Positions 32,704 through 40,698 of a DNA stretch of 64,000 nt are shown here, piece after piece. The notes under the pieces are model-generated. The model was not told the DNA's origin, made no database searches, and was given only the letters and a program-made list of their open reading frames with translations. Positions within the stretch are counted from its first letter, which is position 1, and each line of letters begins with the position of its first letter. This DNA is from Bacillota bacterium. Lineage in GTDB: Bacteria; Bacillota; Clostridia; Lachnospirales; Lachnospiraceae. The translations under genes and the position numbers were made by a program. Location: assembly GCA_023421075.1 (NCBI GenBank), contig JAEZUM010000082.1, positions 1 to 64,000 on the forward strand, in the 5' to 3' direction.

Positions 32704-33921
32704 ATGAAAATAGCTAAATTACTAAGTTTGCTCATTGTGTCAGTATTTATATTAAGTGCATGTACTACAAAAGAAGTGACCCCTGTTACCGATAATATTC
32801 CGGAAGAGGAGTCGGTTAAGGACAAAGAAGCCCTTGCATCAATGGAGGAGGCAGAAGCCATGGTCTCTAGCCGTTTGGTTCCCCCAAAGAATTCGCCTTT
32901 TCCGGATAACCCCAATCTTGAGGTGGATTTTGATACGAATCGTCTAAAAGACATCTATCTGGCCGGCGGCTGCTTCTGGGGTGTAGAAGCTTACATGTCA
33001 AGGATCTATGGTGTCTATGATGTCACCAGTGGTTATGCCAATGGTAATACCATGAATCCAAGCTACCAGGATGTATTATCCGGCTCCGGTCATGCCGAGA
33101 CCGTTCATGTAAAGTATGATCCTACCCTGGTAAGTCTAGAGACCTTACTCGATTACTTCTTTTATGTAGTTGATCCAACTTCAATCAATCGTCAAGGCAA
33201 TGATGTCGGTCCAAATTACAGAAGTGGTATTTACTACACAGATGAGAGTGATCTGGATACGATTCATCAAGTACTGGACGCTCTTAAGGAGAAGTATGTG
33301 AAAGAAATAGTAGTTGAAGTAGAACCCTTAAAAGATTATACTTTAGCTGAGGAATATCATCAGGATTACCTTGAAAAGAACCCAAATGGGTATTGTCACA
33401 TAGAATTTGATTCTCTTGAGTCACAAGAAATTCCAGCGAATACCATGGAGGAGACAGTGAAGAAAGAGGAATACACAAAACCAAGTGTTGAGGAGTTAAA
33501 AGAACGCTTAACTGACCTTCAATATTCCGTGACCCAGGAGGCTGCAACAGAACGACCCTTTGATAATCTGTATTGGGATAATCATGAACCGGGTATTTAC
33601 TTAGATGTTGTGACTGGTGAACCACTCTTTACTTCAACTGCAAAATACGACTCCGGTACAGGATGGCCAGCCTTCTATGCAACCATTGATGAGGAAGCCC
33701 TAGCATTTGAACAAGACACAACCTTTGGCATGGACCGGGTTGAGGTGAAAAGTAAGAATGGAGAAACCCACCTCGGTCATGTGTTTAACGATGGACCCGA
33801 GGAATTCGGCGGCGTCCGGTATTGTATTAATTCCGCTTCACTCTTATTCATTCCTTATGAGGAGATGGAGGAAAATGGATACGGACATCTCATGTATCTG
33901 ATTGATGTGAACCAGGAGTAA
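32704..33921 (+). CDS. msrAB: Lipid-anchored methionine sulfoxide reductase MsrA-MsrB fusion
   Basis: Reduces both epimers of methionine sulfoxide in exported proteins. The signal peptide ends in ILSAC (lipobox). MsrA comes first (about 84-235), with catalytic GGCFWGVEAY (Cys near 90), the substrate motif SGYANG and the C-terminal resolving Cys in NGYCHIEFD. MsrB (about 262-405) has GTGWPAFY, HLGHVFNDGP and the catalytic RYCINSASL (Cys near 374). MsrB lacks the CxxC zinc pairs, as in several fused enzymes. Order A then B matches streptococcal MsrAB. I start at the ATG at 32704, 5 nt after GGAGG. Location between the TlpA-like gene and a two-component pair suggests a dedicated repair operon. 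Confidence 0.95.
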   Translation: MKIAKLLSLLIVSVFILSACTTKEVTPVTDNIPEEESVKDKEALASMEEAEAMVSSRLVPPKNSPFPDNPNLEVDFDTNRLKDIYLAGGCFWGVEAYMSRIYGVYDVTSGYANGNTMNPSYQDVLSGSGHAETVHVKYDPTLVSLETLLDYFFYVVDPTSINRQGNDVGPNYRSGIYYTDESDLDTIHQVLDALKEKYVKEIVVEVEPLKDYTLAEEYHQDYLEKNPNGYCHIEFDSLESQEIPANTMEETVKKEEYTKPSVEELKERLTDLQYSVTQEAATERPFDNLYWDNHEPGIYLDVVTGEPLFTSTAKYDSGTGWPAFYATIDEEALAFEQDTTFGMDRVEVKSKNGETHLGHVFNDGPEEFGGVRYCINSASLLFIPYEEMEENGYGHLMYLIDVNQE

Positions 33922-33953
33922 ATGAGTGGAATACAGACAGGGGAAGGAACTAT

Positions 33954-34718
33954 ATGAAATTATTAATCGTTGATGACGAACCAATCGTAAGACGCGGCAT
34001 AAGGATGTTGGTGAACCTTGATGCCCTGGGTATTACAGAGCTTTTTGAAGCAAAAAACGGGGAAGAGGGTCTCCGGTTATTTGAAGAAAATAAGCCTGAG
34101 CTGGTGCTTCTTGACATCAATATGCCGGGCATGAACGGGCTGACCCTTGCCTCCAAAATGAAAGAAATCAGCCACATGGCTAAGATTGCAATGATTACCG
34201 GTTATGACTATTTTGACTATGCCAGGGAAGCCCTTCGGATTGGTGTTCAGGATTATATTCTTAAGCCTGTCTCAAAAGATGATATCACCAGAGTACTAGA
34301 AAAGCTCATTAGCAGTTACAAACAGCAGAAGAAACAAGAAGAGGCCTTGAGTGTGGTCTCAGAACTCAACGCAGAGCGTTCTGAATTATACGATGAATCC
34401 TATAAGGTTAAGATCAAAGACCTGATTGACGCAGAACTTAAGAACCCGGACCTGAATCTTTCGTTTTTAGCAGATGAGTTAGGTTTAAGCAGCGGATATT
34501 TAAGCAGCCTGATTAAACAGGTCTTTGGTGTATCCTTTAAAGAATATGTGCTAAATCTAAGATTGAATCATGCAAAATTATTACTGCTCTCAACATCTTT
34601 GAAGAATTACGAGATTTCTGAGGCAGTTGGGTTTAGCGATGCCAATTACTTCAGCACCGCTTTTAAGAAACGTTTTGGAAAAAGTCCGAATCAATTTAAA
34701 GATGAGGTTATAAAGTAA
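33954..34718 (+). CDS. YesN-type response regulator (REC plus AraC DNA-binding domain)
   Basis: Transcription factor of a two-component pair. The receiver domain (1-120) has the acidic pocket VDDEP, the phospho-acceptor Asp in LLDINMPGMNG (near 54), and the signalling Lys in ILKPVS. A linker (125-150) leads to the AraC-type double helix-turn-helix (about 155-252: LSFLADELGLSSGYLSSL and ISEAVGFSDANYFSTAFK). The stop overlaps the kinase start (TAATG), so the two are translationally coupled. It starts 32 bases after msrAB. The likely targets are the ccdA-msrAB genes themselves, which is inference. Confidence 0.94.
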   Translation: MKLLIVDDEPIVRRGIRMLVNLDALGITELFEAKNGEEGLRLFEENKPELVLLDINMPGMNGLTLASKMKEISHMAKIAMITGYDYFDYAREALRIGVQDYILKPVSKDDITRVLEKLISSYKQQKKQEEALSVVSELNAERSELYDESYKVKIKDLIDAELKNPDLNLSFLADELGLSSGYLSSLIKQVFGVSFKEYVLNLRLNHAKLLLLSTSLKNYEISEAVGFSDANYFSTAFKKRFGKSPNQFKDEVIK

Positions 34719-36472
34719 TGAAAAGAACCGGTCGGCTTAAAAGCTTAAAACTGCAAATAATCTTAGCCTATCTTCTGGCAAGTCTTTTGACCATCCTCTT
34801 AATTGGGGTTGTCTTATACATGGGTATTAGTTCGGCAGTGCTCTCTGACAACCTCCATCAATCGGAGATGGCCGTTGAGCAAAGTGGGATTATCGTAAAA
34901 AATTATATGGACAAGGTCAGTGATCTTGCCGGGATACTGGAGACAGCCCCGGCGACCCAGCGTTATTTTGGAACGGAGGATAAAAACTCGATTGATGAGG
35001 CAGATATCCTTACATTAATCATGTCCATGCAGAAGGCGGAGCCTTACCTTCTATCGGTTATTCTGGTTGGTGATGACGGCCGGTTGGTAACCAATGAAGA
35101 AGAACTTAAGATGAGCATGTCTGATGATATGATGGAAGAATCCTGGTATGTGGCCGCACTTAAGAGTGGTGGTATGCCTAGTCTTACTTCAGCAAGAATG
35201 CAGAACTTCAATATGGACAAAGATCATTGGGTTATTTCTCTAAGTCAGGAGATGAAAACCCCGGACGGCTTACATCTGGGAGTCTTGGTTATGGATTTTA
35301 AATATTCCGTTATTGAAGATTACTTACAGATGGTGAATCTTGGCAAGGACGGTTATCGATATATTTTAAATAGCAATGATGAAGTCGTCTATCACCACGA
35401 TACCAATTATTTTGTGGCTGGGGAGAAAAAGGACGCCTTGATTCAAATGTCCCATATGGATATTGGATATGATGCAACCATGAACCTTCTGATCCATAAA
35501 TATCCGATTGATGGAACTGACTGGACGCTATATGGTGTTACTACCCTTGATAACCTTGATGTTATTAGAAGGCAGCTTATAGAAACAATCCTTTTAGTCG
35601 GAGGAATTGGCCTTCTTGGAATGTTCTTAGTAGGTCTCTATTTAGCAGGTCAGGTTACCGGACCGATCAAACATCTCGAAGAAGCTATGGCCTCCATTGA
35701 AGATGATTTGTCTCAAGAAATGCTGGTACTGGATGGTACCACAGAAATAGTGAGTCTGGCAGAGCATTATAACGATATGTTAACACGCATTAGGGATCTC
35801 ATGGCAGATATCAGCACCAAAGAGCAGGCAATTCGAGCCTATGAGCTGAACGTGCTTCACAGTCAGATTAATCCTCATTTCTTATACAATACTCTAGATA
35901 CCATTGTGTGGATGGCGGAATTTGGTGACAGCGAAAAGGTTATCCATATCACCAAAGCGTTAGCCAGATTCTTTAGACTCTCCCTTAGTGGAGGAAATGA
36001 GATGACCACCATAGCGAATGAAGTAGATCATGTTCGCCAATACCTATTTATCCAGAAGGAGCGATATAGCGAACAGCTTAATTATGAGATTGCGCTTGAA
36101 GAGGGCTTGGAAGCGATTATGATACCTAAGATTATTCTACAGCCACTTGTGGAAAATGCCATTTATCATGGTATCCGGCAGCTTGAACGCCCCGGTCAGA
36201 TCAAGGTAGAGGTTCATAAAACAGGTGCTGGTATTGAAATGATAGTTACCGATAATGGGAGAGGCTTTGATCCGAATAACATGGTGAAGGGCTCAGAAAG
36301 AGGTGAAGCGAAGCTTGGTGGGGTAGGCTTAAAAAATGTAGACCAGCGACTAAAACTTTTATATGGTAGGGAGTATGGGATAAGAATAAACTCCGTCATT
36401 GATGAAGGAACAAGGATAAGCTTGTCCTTGCCTATAAGGGGAACAGAAGAAGGTAATGCTATCATTAATTGA
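34718..36472 (+). CDS. YesM-type sensor histidine kinase with Met-rich extracytoplasmic domain
   Basis: Partner kinase of the preceding regulator. Membrane segments at about 13-35 and 288-309 bracket a 250-residue Cache-like sensor. That sensor carries about 17 methionines, including the cluster KMSMSDDMMEES (near 130-141). HAMP follows (310-365), then the YesM His-kinase domain with HSQINPHFLYNTLDT (His near 387) and a HATPase domain (LVENAIYHGI, VTDNGRGFD, GVGLKNVDQRL). The domain order is complete and the length of 584 is normal. Sensing of methionine oxidation is a hypothesis from composition and context. It is the last gene of the block. Confidence 0.93.
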   Translation: MKRTGRLKSLKLQIILAYLLASLLTILLIGVVLYMGISSAVLSDNLHQSEMAVEQSGIIVKNYMDKVSDLAGILETAPATQRYFGTEDKNSIDEADILTLIMSMQKAEPYLLSVILVGDDGRLVTNEEELKMSMSDDMMEESWYVAALKSGGMPSLTSARMQNFNMDKDHWVISLSQEMKTPDGLHLGVLVMDFKYSVIEDYLQMVNLGKDGYRYILNSNDEVVYHHDTNYFVAGEKKDALIQMSHMDIGYDATMNLLIHKYPIDGTDWTLYGVTTLDNLDVIRRQLIETILLVGGIGLLGMFLVGLYLAGQVTGPIKHLEEAMASIEDDLSQEMLVLDGTTEIVSLAEHYNDMLTRIRDLMADISTKEQAIRAYELNVLHSQINPHFLYNTLDTIVWMAEFGDSEKVIHITKALARFFRLSLSGGNEMTTIANEVDHVRQYLFIQKERYSEQLNYEIALEEGLEAIMIPKIILQPLVENAIYHGIRQLERPGQIKVEVHKTGAGIEMIVTDNGRGFDPNNMVKGSERGEAKLGGVGLKNVDQRLKLLYGREYGIRINSVIDEGTRISLSLPIRGTEEGNAIIN

Positions 36473-36499
36473 TCCTTATGATACACTTTTGAATAAACA

Positions 36500-36536
36500 C
36501 AAAACCGCTCTGAACGTTGACATGTTCAGAGCGGTC
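36500..36536. terminator. Terminator between the kinase and veg genes
   Basis: ACCGCTCTGAAC (36504-36515) pairs perfectly with GTTCAGAGCGGT (36524-36535). The minus strand has TTTTGTGTTT after the stem, so it mainly serves veg. Confidence 0.82.
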
Positions 36537-36599
36537 TAATCTTATCGGTTCACTAGTCATCTATATGAGCACTTGAATTTCATATTGGCTCATTTTATC

Positions 36600-36845
36600 T
36601 TAACTACAAAGTATTAATTCAACGTCCTTGGTTAAAACATCGGTGTAGCTATAAGAGACGGTTCTTATAGGCATGTCATCGGCTTCCTGGATCTTGATTA
36701 AGAAGATGCTGGGATAGGTTGCGGAAATAATACCTTCCGTAACATCGACCTTGTGCCGTCCTCGGTTAATCCTAACTTTAACTCGCTTTCCAGTCTGGTT
36801 CATTACAGCATTTCGTACACAATTTACATCTAATTGCTTCATCAT
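36600..36845 (-). CDS. veg: Veg family protein
   Basis: Small protein (81 residues) of the Veg family (DUF1021), conserved in Firmicutes. In Bacillus subtilis Veg affects biofilm gene expression and spore germination, with an unclear mechanism. The sequence has the core VRNAVMNQTGKRVKVRINRGR, then TEGIISATYPSIFLI and VSYSYTDVLTKDVEL, predicting a small SH3-like beta barrel. I use the ATG at 36845, with GGAG 6 nt upstream; a longer in-frame ORF begins in the leader. A very strong promoter lies about 110 bases upstream, as is famous for veg in Bacillus. Confidence 0.9.
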   Translation of the reverse strand: MMKQLDVNCVRNAVMNQTGKRVKVRINRGRHKVDVTEGIISATYPSIFLIKIQEADDMPIRTVSYSYTDVLTKDVELILCS

Positions 36846-37291
36846 TATTTTCTCCTCATCAATGCTTCCTCTCGCCATAACTGGGTCCACATGTCCCTTA
36901 TGGTTCTGTACACATTCTTCTAAATAAATCCGTAACAAACTACATGCTTCGCATGCAGTATAACATAAATTGCATTTTCAGTCAATGAATTTTCAGACAA
37001 TTCAGGAGTTGAAGCATTAGTTGTGCACATAAATTTGCACATGAAACTTAAATTTTTTTGGTGACTTTTATGGAATAATTTCACATAACTAGTACGTTCA
37101 GCCTATGCCATTTTATGAATATGCACAAAAAAGCACCTGATAAATCAAGGAAAAACCGACATATCTCCAAATTTTCTCATACCACTATATATTGATATGA
37201 ACACTTGGCCAATCAACAAAATATTGTAATATCAATCCAGAATCACTAAAGTTTTCGTTCACGATTCGCCCTGGCAGACAACCTTACGACC
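36846..37291. other. AT-rich spacer with the veg promoter
   Basis: Apart from the veg leader and promoter (36957-36985) it holds GCATGC/TTCGCATGC direct-inverted short motifs near 36944-36956 and otherwise nothing I can name. Confidence 0.5.
36957..36985 (-). promoter_or_regulatory. Strong consensus promoter of veg
   Basis: Minus strand TTGACT (36980-36985), 17-nt spacer, TATACT (36957-36962). The 5' leader is about 105 nt. Confidence 0.8.
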
Positions 37292-37708
37292 TCATTCAAA
37301 TACGATCCGCTCTTCTCTGAATTCCAGCTTCACAACGACATAAGGATAGGTGACCCCCTGCGATACCATATCTTCCTTAGATGGCCCAATCAATGTTGTA
37401 TTGATATAGATGGCATTACTGGTTAAGTACAATTCATCTACTGATATACTATAACCACCGCTGTTTTGTTTACCATATCCTACTACGATATACAGATTAT
37501 CCTTATTGGAATATGACAGCTTAAAGGGCTCCTCCTTCTTCTCATCGATAATTTCCTTCAGCTCTCCCGGTAAATCAGCATCTTCAACCACGGTAAATTC
37601 CAGATCCTTGATTTTCTTGACATCTGTATCCTCTTGCTTACAGCCTGTAAATCCTGCGATTGTTATCAATATGGTAAGACTCAGAAGCAGATTGATTAAC
37701 CTTCTCAT
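37292..37708 (-). CDS. PrcB_C domain lipoprotein
   Basis: A 138-residue predicted lipoprotein: MRRLINLLLSLTILITIAG is a signal peptide and FTGC the lipobox. The mature part matches the PrcB C-terminal domain style (NLYIVVGYGKQNSGGYSIS, then LYLTSNAIYINTTLIGPS and YPYVVVKLE), a small beta domain found with secreted proteases in treponemes and as single domains in Clostridia. Its function here is unknown. I start at the ATG at 37708, 5 nt after GGAGG; an ATG four codons earlier would put that site inside the gene. It is monocistronic beside an AraC regulator. Confidence 0.82.
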   Translation of the reverse strand: MRRLINLLLSLTILITIAGFTGCKQEDTDVKKIKDLEFTVVEDADLPGELKEIIDEKKEEPFKLSYSNKDNLYIVVGYGKQNSGGYSISVDELYLTSNAIYINTTLIGPSKEDMVSQGVTYPYVVVKLEFREERIVFE

Positions 37709-37793
37709 CTTAACCTCCATAGTTAAGTTCCTGTTAGGATTCTATGACTCGTACTTAAAATTCATTCAGGTTTTGCAAAACTTATCTGTCGGT

Positions 37794-38591
37794 TCACATA
37801 TTCGTTCTCTGCCGATATTCGCTGGGTGTAAGGCCAAATATCTCTTTAAAAGCCCGATTAAAGGTCCTCTGACTCTCAAAACCGGCATCAACACTGATTC
37901 TTGTCAGTGAGTAATTGGTTGATTGGATTAAGGTCAGTGCATAATTTGCACGAATATAATTAATATATCGGTTGAAGCTTGTATTTAGTTTGGAGGAAAA
38001 TGTTCTGGAGAGGTAGAACTTACTGACATTCAAATGCTTCGCAAGCTCAGTCAGGGTCAACGGCTCCTGAAAATGCTCTGCGACAAAGCTAACAATATGA
38101 TAGGTCAGATCATAATTCTCGATATCTCTGTTCTTCGCCAACTCTACCAGTGGCAACACTCTGGATAATATAAGTAAGACCAAGGCACGACAAGCATTCA
38201 GGTTCTTTCCCTCAAGACACTCCTTTTCAAGCTCCAGCATGGCAAGACTCACATTCTGGTGCAATCGATCGTATGTTACAAATGGATTGGTCGGAGAATA
38301 ACTGGTTAACTTCTTAAAGAAATCCCCGGTAAGCTCCAGACTGCAGATAGCAACAACCAGTCTACAAGGCTCCTCTCCTTCTACCGCCTCATAGTTATGA
38401 ACCGTGTTTGGGAAAACTACGGCAAAATCACCTTTATTTAAGTATCTTGATTGATTATGTATAGTGACCAGTGTAGTGCCGCTTTCTACATACAGAAGCT
38501 CTATCTGACTATGGAGGTGCGCCGGAAATCGCAGATCCTCCGTATAAAATACCCGTAATTCATCCTTTAGGTTCTCATAAAATGGTGTCAT
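37794..38591 (-). CDS. AraC family regulator with cupin sensor
   Basis: A sugar-responsive-type transcription factor of 265 residues. The N-terminal cupin (about 15-100) contains RFPAHLHSQIELLYVESG and GDFAVVFPNTVHNYEA, the usual ligand pocket. The C-terminal double helix-turn-helix (about 165-262) has LTELAKHLNVSKFYLSR and ISVDAGFESQRTFNRAFKE, ending GLTPSEYR. It is transcribed away from the Gfo/Idh-ThuA-Gfo/Idh cluster across a 148-base gap and probably controls it. The ATG at 38591 follows GGAGAG by 5 nt. Confidence 0.92.
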   Translation of the reverse strand: MTPFYENLKDELRVFYTEDLRFPAHLHSQIELLYVESGTTLVTIHNQSRYLNKGDFAVVFPNTVHNYEAVEGEEPCRLVVAICSLELTGDFFKKLTSYSPTNPFVTYDRLHQNVSLAMLELEKECLEGKNLNACRALVLLILSRVLPLVELAKNRDIENYDLTYHIVSFVAEHFQEPLTLTELAKHLNVSKFYLSRTFSSKLNTSFNRYINYIRANYALTLIQSTNYSLTRISVDAGFESQRTFNRAFKEIFGLTPSEYRQRTNM

Positions 38592-38739
38592 AGGCACTCT
38601 CCAAGATAGCAATATTTGACTAGGTTTATAAGCGAATTGTCCCTCATCATATATTTCAGATGCTATAATACAATCATAAGGAACATAAGCTATTTCAACG
38701 ATATCATATATCGTACTTAAAGAAAAGGGGTTAATTTAA

Positions 38740-39795
38740 ATGAGTCACAAACTAGCAATCATCGGCTATGGCGGCATGGGTGACTGGCATTATCGCAGTG
38801 TAACGGCATCCATTGATTCCGAAATGGTAAAGGGTATCTATGACATCCGGGAGGATGCCTGCAAGAAGGCCATGGAGAATGGACTACATGTATATCAGAG
38901 TGTGGAAGAGATCATACAGGATGAGGAAATTGATTTGGTTACCATCGTTGTTCCAAATAATTTTCATAAAGACTATGCCATCTCCTGTTTAAGGGGAGGG
39001 AAAAATGTCATCTGTGAAAAGCCTGTAACCATGAACGCAACAGAGCTTAAGGAAATCATGGCAGTCGCTGCCGAGACAGGTAAATTATTCACCATCCACC
39101 AGAACCGCAGGTGGGACAGAGATTATAAAATCATCAAGAAGCTCTACCAGGAGGGAACCCTCGGAAAACTATATTTTATTGAGAGTCGTGTTCAAGGCTC
39201 TGGCCAAATGCTCCATGGCTGGAGAGGTTACCCGGTAAATGGTGGCGGAATGGTCTATGACTGGGGTGTTCATCTTTTTGACCAGCTGCTTAATCTAATT
39301 GAAAGTCCGGTGATTTCAGTAGCTCCTCATCTGGTTCATTTATTCAATCAAGAGGTAGATGATAATTTCAAGGTTATGCTGACCTTCGAAAACGGTATCT
39401 CGGCCTTGGTAGAGGTAGCCACGAATTGCTTTATCAACCATCCGAGATGGCATGTATGCGGAAGTGAAGGAACCGTAGTCATACGAGATTGGGAATGTAA
39501 TGGTGAGATCGTCACCTTGGCAAATAAAGACGTTCTAAAGTGGGAGGACGATATCGTCTATACTGCTGCCGGACCAACCAGAACAATGGCTCCGAGACCG
39601 GATTACACCAAAAAGTTCCTGCCTCTTCCTCAGGTTGAGACCACATGGACTGATTTCTACAACAATATTATTGACGTATTGGAACACAAAGCGGAGCTGA
39701 TCGTGACACCGGAGCAAGCGCTTCGTGTAATGACACTGATTGATTTAATCTTTCTCGCAGCAAAGGAAGGAAAACCTGTTTCCTGCCTGATATAG
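38740..39795 (+). CDS. Gfo/Idh/MocA family oxidoreductase (first)
   Basis: NAD(P)-dependent sugar dehydrogenase-like enzyme of 351 residues. The N-terminal Rossmann domain starts KLAIIGYGGMGDWHYRS (GxGxxG), and the family motif ICEKPVTM lies near 90-97. The C-terminal beta-sheet domain has GGGMVYDWGVHLFDQLLNL, which holds the catalytic Asp-His pair region. Family members oxidise or epimerise sugars, inositols and glycosides. It opens a three-gene run with a ThuA protein and a second family member, divergent from an AraC regulator. The substrate is unknown. AAAGGGG precedes the ATG. Confidence 0.92.
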   Translation: MSHKLAIIGYGGMGDWHYRSVTASIDSEMVKGIYDIREDACKKAMENGLHVYQSVEEIIQDEEIDLVTIVVPNNFHKDYAISCLRGGKNVICEKPVTMNATELKEIMAVAAETGKLFTIHQNRRWDRDYKIIKKLYQEGTLGKLYFIESRVQGSGQMLHGWRGYPVNGGGMVYDWGVHLFDQLLNLIESPVISVAPHLVHLFNQEVDDNFKVMLTFENGISALVEVATNCFINHPRWHVCGSEGTVVIRDWECNGEIVTLANKDVLKWEDDIVYTAAGPTRTMAPRPDYTKKFLPLPQVETTWTDFYNNIIDVLEHKAELIVTPEQALRVMTLIDLIFLAAKEGKPVSCLI

Positions 39796-39828
39796 AAGCG
39801 GAGCTAAGAAAAAGGGAGGTATTTTGAT

Positions 39829-40557
39829 ATGACAGATAAGAAAGTATTGATATTGCAGGGCGGCTGGGATGGCCACGAGCCAACGTTAACCTCAAAGCGC
39901 TTTGCTGGTTTATTAGAAAAGCATGGCTACACCTGTACCATTTCCGACACCCTTGATGTTCTGGCTGATGCCGATATGCTGATGGGTCTGGATCTTGTGG
40001 TTGCCTGTTGGACGATGGATAAGATAGACAATGAATATGTAAAAAACCTCTCCAAGGCAGTGGGCTCCGGCGTAGGTCTTGCCGGTTGCCACGGTGGTAT
40101 GTGTGATTCCTTCCGTGAGAATACCGAGTGGCAGTTCATGACCGGAGGTCAGTGGGTAAGCCATCCGGGCGGCGACGGAATTGAATACATGGTGCATATT
40201 AATAAGGGCTCCAGCCCGATTACGGAAGGCCTCGATGACTTTATGGTCAGCAGCGAGCACTACTATCTGCATATCGATCCTGCAATTGAAGTATTGGCTA
40301 CCACAAGATTTCCGAGTGTAAATTATTATCATATCTCCAACAAACCGGTTGATATGCCGGTAACCTGGACGAAGTTCTGGGGAAACGGAAGGGTCTTCTA
40401 TACCTCCCTTGGACATCATGATGATGTGTTTGATAAATCCCCCAATGCCGAGATTATGATGGAACGTGGTCTTGTCTGGGCAGCCGAAGGCAAACAGTAC
40501 GCCTTACAGAATGGGCTTACCACCGAACGCTTTGAGAATCAGGCAAAAATGTACTAG
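39829..40557 (+). CDS. ThuA-domain protein
   Basis: A 242-residue ThuA (trehalose utilisation) family protein with a class I glutamine-amidotransferase-like fold. Visible landmarks are LILQGGWDGHEP, ADMLMGLDLVVACW, GVGLAGCHGGMCDSF (the nucleophile-elbow position, with Cys), GGQWVSHPGG, SSEHYYLHIDP and the terminal FYTSLGHHDDVF. In Sinorhizobium ThuA acts with the Gfo/Idh enzyme ThuB on 3-keto disaccharides, so pairing with two Gfo/Idh genes here points to keto-glycoside chemistry; that step is inference. GGGAGG is 9 nt before the ATG, 33 bases after the previous gene. Confidence 0.9.
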   Translation: MTDKKVLILQGGWDGHEPTLTSKRFAGLLEKHGYTCTISDTLDVLADADMLMGLDLVVACWTMDKIDNEYVKNLSKAVGSGVGLAGCHGGMCDSFRENTEWQFMTGGQWVSHPGGDGIEYMVHINKGSSPITEGLDDFMVSSEHYYLHIDPAIEVLATTRFPSVNYYHISNKPVDMPVTWTKFWGNGRVFYTSLGHHDDVFDKSPNAEIMMERGLVWAAEGKQYALQNGLTTERFENQAKMY

Positions 40558-40642
40558 TATAAATTATACCATGTATAATTTATACTAAGCGAATTTTAAT
40601 TCGCTTTCAGAAGATTTGTGCCTGTGTCTTCCTCGGCACAAA
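40556..40642 (+). repeat. Three consecutive perfect hairpins in the ThuA-Gfo/Idh spacer
   Basis: AGTATAAATTATA/TATAATTTATACT (40556-40586), AAGCGAATT/AATTCGCTT (40587-40606, abutting) and TTTGTGCC/GGCACAAA (40615-40642). None has a clear T run. They may protect or process the mRNA, or attenuate it. Confidence 0.65.
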
Positions 40643-40698
40643 CTAATCCAAAGGATAGACATGATTTGTTAATACGAAATAACTGAAGGGAGATTATT

